Of a stretch of DNA of 6,354 nucleotides, positions 4,998 through 6,354 are shown one piece after another. The stretch comes from Alphaproteobacteria bacterium (GTDB taxonomy: Bacteria > Pseudomonadota > Alphaproteobacteria > Rickettsiales > 21-14-0-20-44-7). The DNA lies in NCBI GenBank assembly GCA_013288575.1, contig JABDBO010000054.1, positions 1 through 6,354 on the forward strand. The letters are read 5' to 3'. Under the pieces are notes generated by a model. That model worked only from the letters and a program-made list of their open reading frames with translations. It ran no database searches and was not told the origin of the DNA. Each line of letters begins with the position of its first letter. The first letter of the stretch is position 1. The position numbers and the translations under genes were made by a program.

Positions 4998-5120
4998 GAA
5001 TTCGCTAGGCCGGAGCAAATGCGATGGGATTTTTTAGCGCAGATGGCGAAGTGTACAACTTAGTACATGAGTCCATCGAGCACAAAAAATCCCAAGCAGA
5101 TGCCCGGCATAGTAGAATTC
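4998..5120. repeat. 123-base nested palindrome abutting the rpoC stop
   Basis: A series of inverted segments shares one centre near 5059: GAATTC (4998-5003 with 5115-5120), GCCGG/CCGGC (5009-5013 with 5104-5108), GCA..TGC (5015-5022 with 5096-5103), GGGATTTTTT/AAAAAATCCC (5026-5035 with 5084-5093), GATGG/CCATC (5042-5046 with 5073-5077) and TGTAC/GTACA (5052-5056 with 5063-5067), with loop AACTTA. Transcribed from either strand it would fold into one long interrupted hairpin. It begins at the base next to the rpoC TAG. It looks like a mobile palindromic unit or a structured 3' UTR; I cannot name a family. Confidence 0.7.
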
Positions 5121-6353
5121 CTAAGCCGCAGCTTCAGAGTTAGCAGCTTTACCAGCCGCCTCTTCCGCTTCAATTGCCGCATCTTTCTCAGCTGCAATCA
5201 GCTTAATCTGGTTAATGTAAGCACCAGTACCTGCCGGAATCAAACGTCCAACAATGACGTTTTCTTTCAGGCCGTGGAGCTTATCAATCTTACCAGCAAC
5301 TGCCGCTTCAGTTAACACACGAGTTGTTTCCTGGAACGATGCCGCAGAGATGAATGAACGTGTTTGCAAGCTTGATTTAGTAATACCTTGCAATACGAGT
5401 TCTGCACGCGCTGGCTTATAGTTTTCTTTATTCGCCAGAGCATTGATTTCTTCAAACTCTTCGCGGTCAACCAACTGGCCTTTGAGCAATGTAGTTTCGC
5501 CTGGGTCAACAACTTCAACTTTCTGCAACATCTGGCGGATCACCACTTCAATGTGCTTATCGTTGGTTTTAACACCCTGCAAGCGGTAAACTTGCTGGAT
5601 TTCGTTGACCAAATATTTCGCCAAAGCCTCAATACCCATAACTTTCAAGATATCATGCGGAACTGGGTTACCTTCCAAGAGAAGATCGCCTTTCTCAACA
5701 TGATCACCTTCGTTAACAGCCAAGTGGCGGCCTTTCGGAACCATATATTCAACCGGTTCTTGTGATTTATCTTCAGGCACCAAAATCAAGCGGCGTTTAG
5801 TTTTATAGTCTTTACCGAATTCAACACGGCCTGAGATTTCCGCAATAACTGCGTGATCTTTTGGTTTACGTGCCTCGAACAACTCGGCAACACGCGGCAG
5901 ACCGCCGGTGATATCGCGAGTTTTCGAACCTTCTTTCGGAATACGCGCTAAAACATCACCAGAGTGAACTTTCGCGCCGTCATTAACGTTCATGATCGCA
6001 TCAACTGGGAGGAAGTAACGTGCTTCCAAACCATTAGCAAGCAATTGAACTTCGCCTTTATCATCCAAGAGAGTAACACGTGGACGAAGTTCTGCGCCTT
6101 TCGCCTGTTGTTTCCAATCAGTAATAACTTTGTTTGAAATACCAGTTGCTTCGTCAGTGATTTCACGAACTGAAGTACCTTCAACCAAGTCACGATAAGC
6201 CACGAAACCTGATTTCTCAGTGATGATTGGGATAGTATAAGGGTCCCACTCAGCAAGTTTCTGGCCGAGTTTGGTTTTATCACCTTCATTGACGAGAAGT
6301 TTCGCGCCATATGGAACTTTGAAGCGTGCACGTTCATTGCCTTTCGCATCATT
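5121..6353 (-). CDS. rpoC: RNA polymerase beta' subunit, C-terminal part (cut by window edge)
   Basis: These are the last 410 residues of the beta' subunit, the catalytic large subunit of RNA polymerase; the start lies beyond position 6354. The reading frame stays open to the right edge, beginning NDAKGNERARFKVPYGAKLL, so the GTG at 6203 is an internal valine and not a start. Highly conserved segments are VPYGAKLLV (about residues 13-21 of the visible part), TGGLPRVAELFEARKP (149-164), QVYRLQGVKTNDKHIEV (254-270), the FQETT helix region (340-344) and GLKENVIVGRLIPAGTG (361-377). The C-terminus ends in an Ala/Glu-rich tail (EAEEAAGKAANSEAAA), which varies between species. It reads as an intact proteobacterial RpoC end with no frameshift. 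A strong minus-strand terminator follows about 140 bases downstream, so rpoC is probably the last gene of its operon here. Confidence 0.97.
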   Translation of the reverse strand, partial: NDAKGNERARFKVPYGAKLLVNEGDKTKLGQKLAEWDPYTIPIITEKSGFVAYRDLVEGTSVREITDEATGISNKVITDWKQQAKGAELRPRVTLLDDKGEVQLLANGLEARYFLPVDAIMNVNDGAKVHSGDVLARIPKEGSKTRDITGGLPRVAELFEARKPKDHAVIAEISGRVEFGKDYKTKRRLILVPEDKSQEPVEYMVPKGRHLAVNEGDHVEKGDLLLEGNPVPHDILKVMGIEALAKYLVNEIQQVYRLQGVKTNDKHIEVVIRQMLQKVEVVDPGETTLLKGQLVDREEFEEINALANKENYKPARAELVLQGITKSSLQTRSFISAASFQETTRVLTEAAVAGKIDKLHGLKENVIVGRLIPAGTGAYINQIKLIAAEKDAAIEAEEAAGKAANSEAAA

Positions 6354-6354
6354 T

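Noticed and set aside
4998..5120. Reading the long palindrome as the rpoC terminator
   Set aside because: It has no T-run after its outer arms on the minus strand, and a textbook terminator follows at 4958-4983.
5388..5765. 125-residue open frame antisense to rpoC
   Set aside because: It lies fully inside the conserved RpoC coding region on the other strand, and its Phe/Leu/Asn-rich content is what antisense of rpoC codons gives.
1..6354. CRISPR array, tRNA or rRNA genes, insertion sequence, toxin-antitoxin or defence cluster
   Set aside because: No regularly spaced direct repeats, cloverleaf or transposase-like frame was seen; the two unknown genes do not form a recognisable defence module.

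Overview
The window looks like chromosomal DNA from an alphaproteobacterium with moderate to low GC (judged by eye). The evidence is gene content. A BolA-family gene lies head-to-head with a CobS-type cobaltochelatase AAA+ ATPase. An IalB-family exported protein lies upstream of rlmN. The RpoC C-terminus reads as proteobacterial. Neither the genus nor the family can be named from the sequence alone.

Layout. Positions 1-637 (minus) hold the N-terminal half of an MFS exporter, cut by the window edge and directly downstream of cobS (642-1586, minus). The cobS start codon overlaps the start codon of a divergent bolA-family gene (1585-1839, plus) by two bases. Each gene's best promoter candidate lies inside the other's coding sequence. 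The bolA gene overlaps a small unknown gene (1836-2150) by ATGA. A stem-loop with a T-run (2163-2194) follows and ends one base before the start codon of an IalB-family secreted protein (2196-2672). Next come a second stem-loop, a short REP-like palindromic repeat, and a MAPEG-family membrane protein (2737-3168) whose Shine-Dalgarno-like GGGGA is part of the repeat. rlmN (3177-4256) follows 8 bases later. An 18-bp-arm inverted repeat (4283-4329) precedes an unrecognised 190-residue soluble protein (4351-4923). From the right edge, the C-terminal 410 residues of RpoC run on the minus strand to 5121. They are followed by a 123-base nested palindrome (4998-5120) and a strong intrinsic terminator (4958-4983).

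How the parts fit. Most genes are conserved housekeeping or core alphaproteobacterial genes: transcription (rpoC), rRNA/tRNA methylation (rlmN), Fe-S/redox handling (bolA family) and metal chelation (cobS). They do not obviously form one pathway. The two unknown genes (1836-2150 and 4351-4923) are the accessory part. No complete novel multi-gene system is visible. The less ordinary features are non-coding: the fused divergent start codons with interlocked promoters, the general absence of Shine-Dalgarno sequences (suggesting leaderless or SD-independent starts), the repeat-derived MAPEG start region, and the long palindrome abutting the rpoC stop codon.
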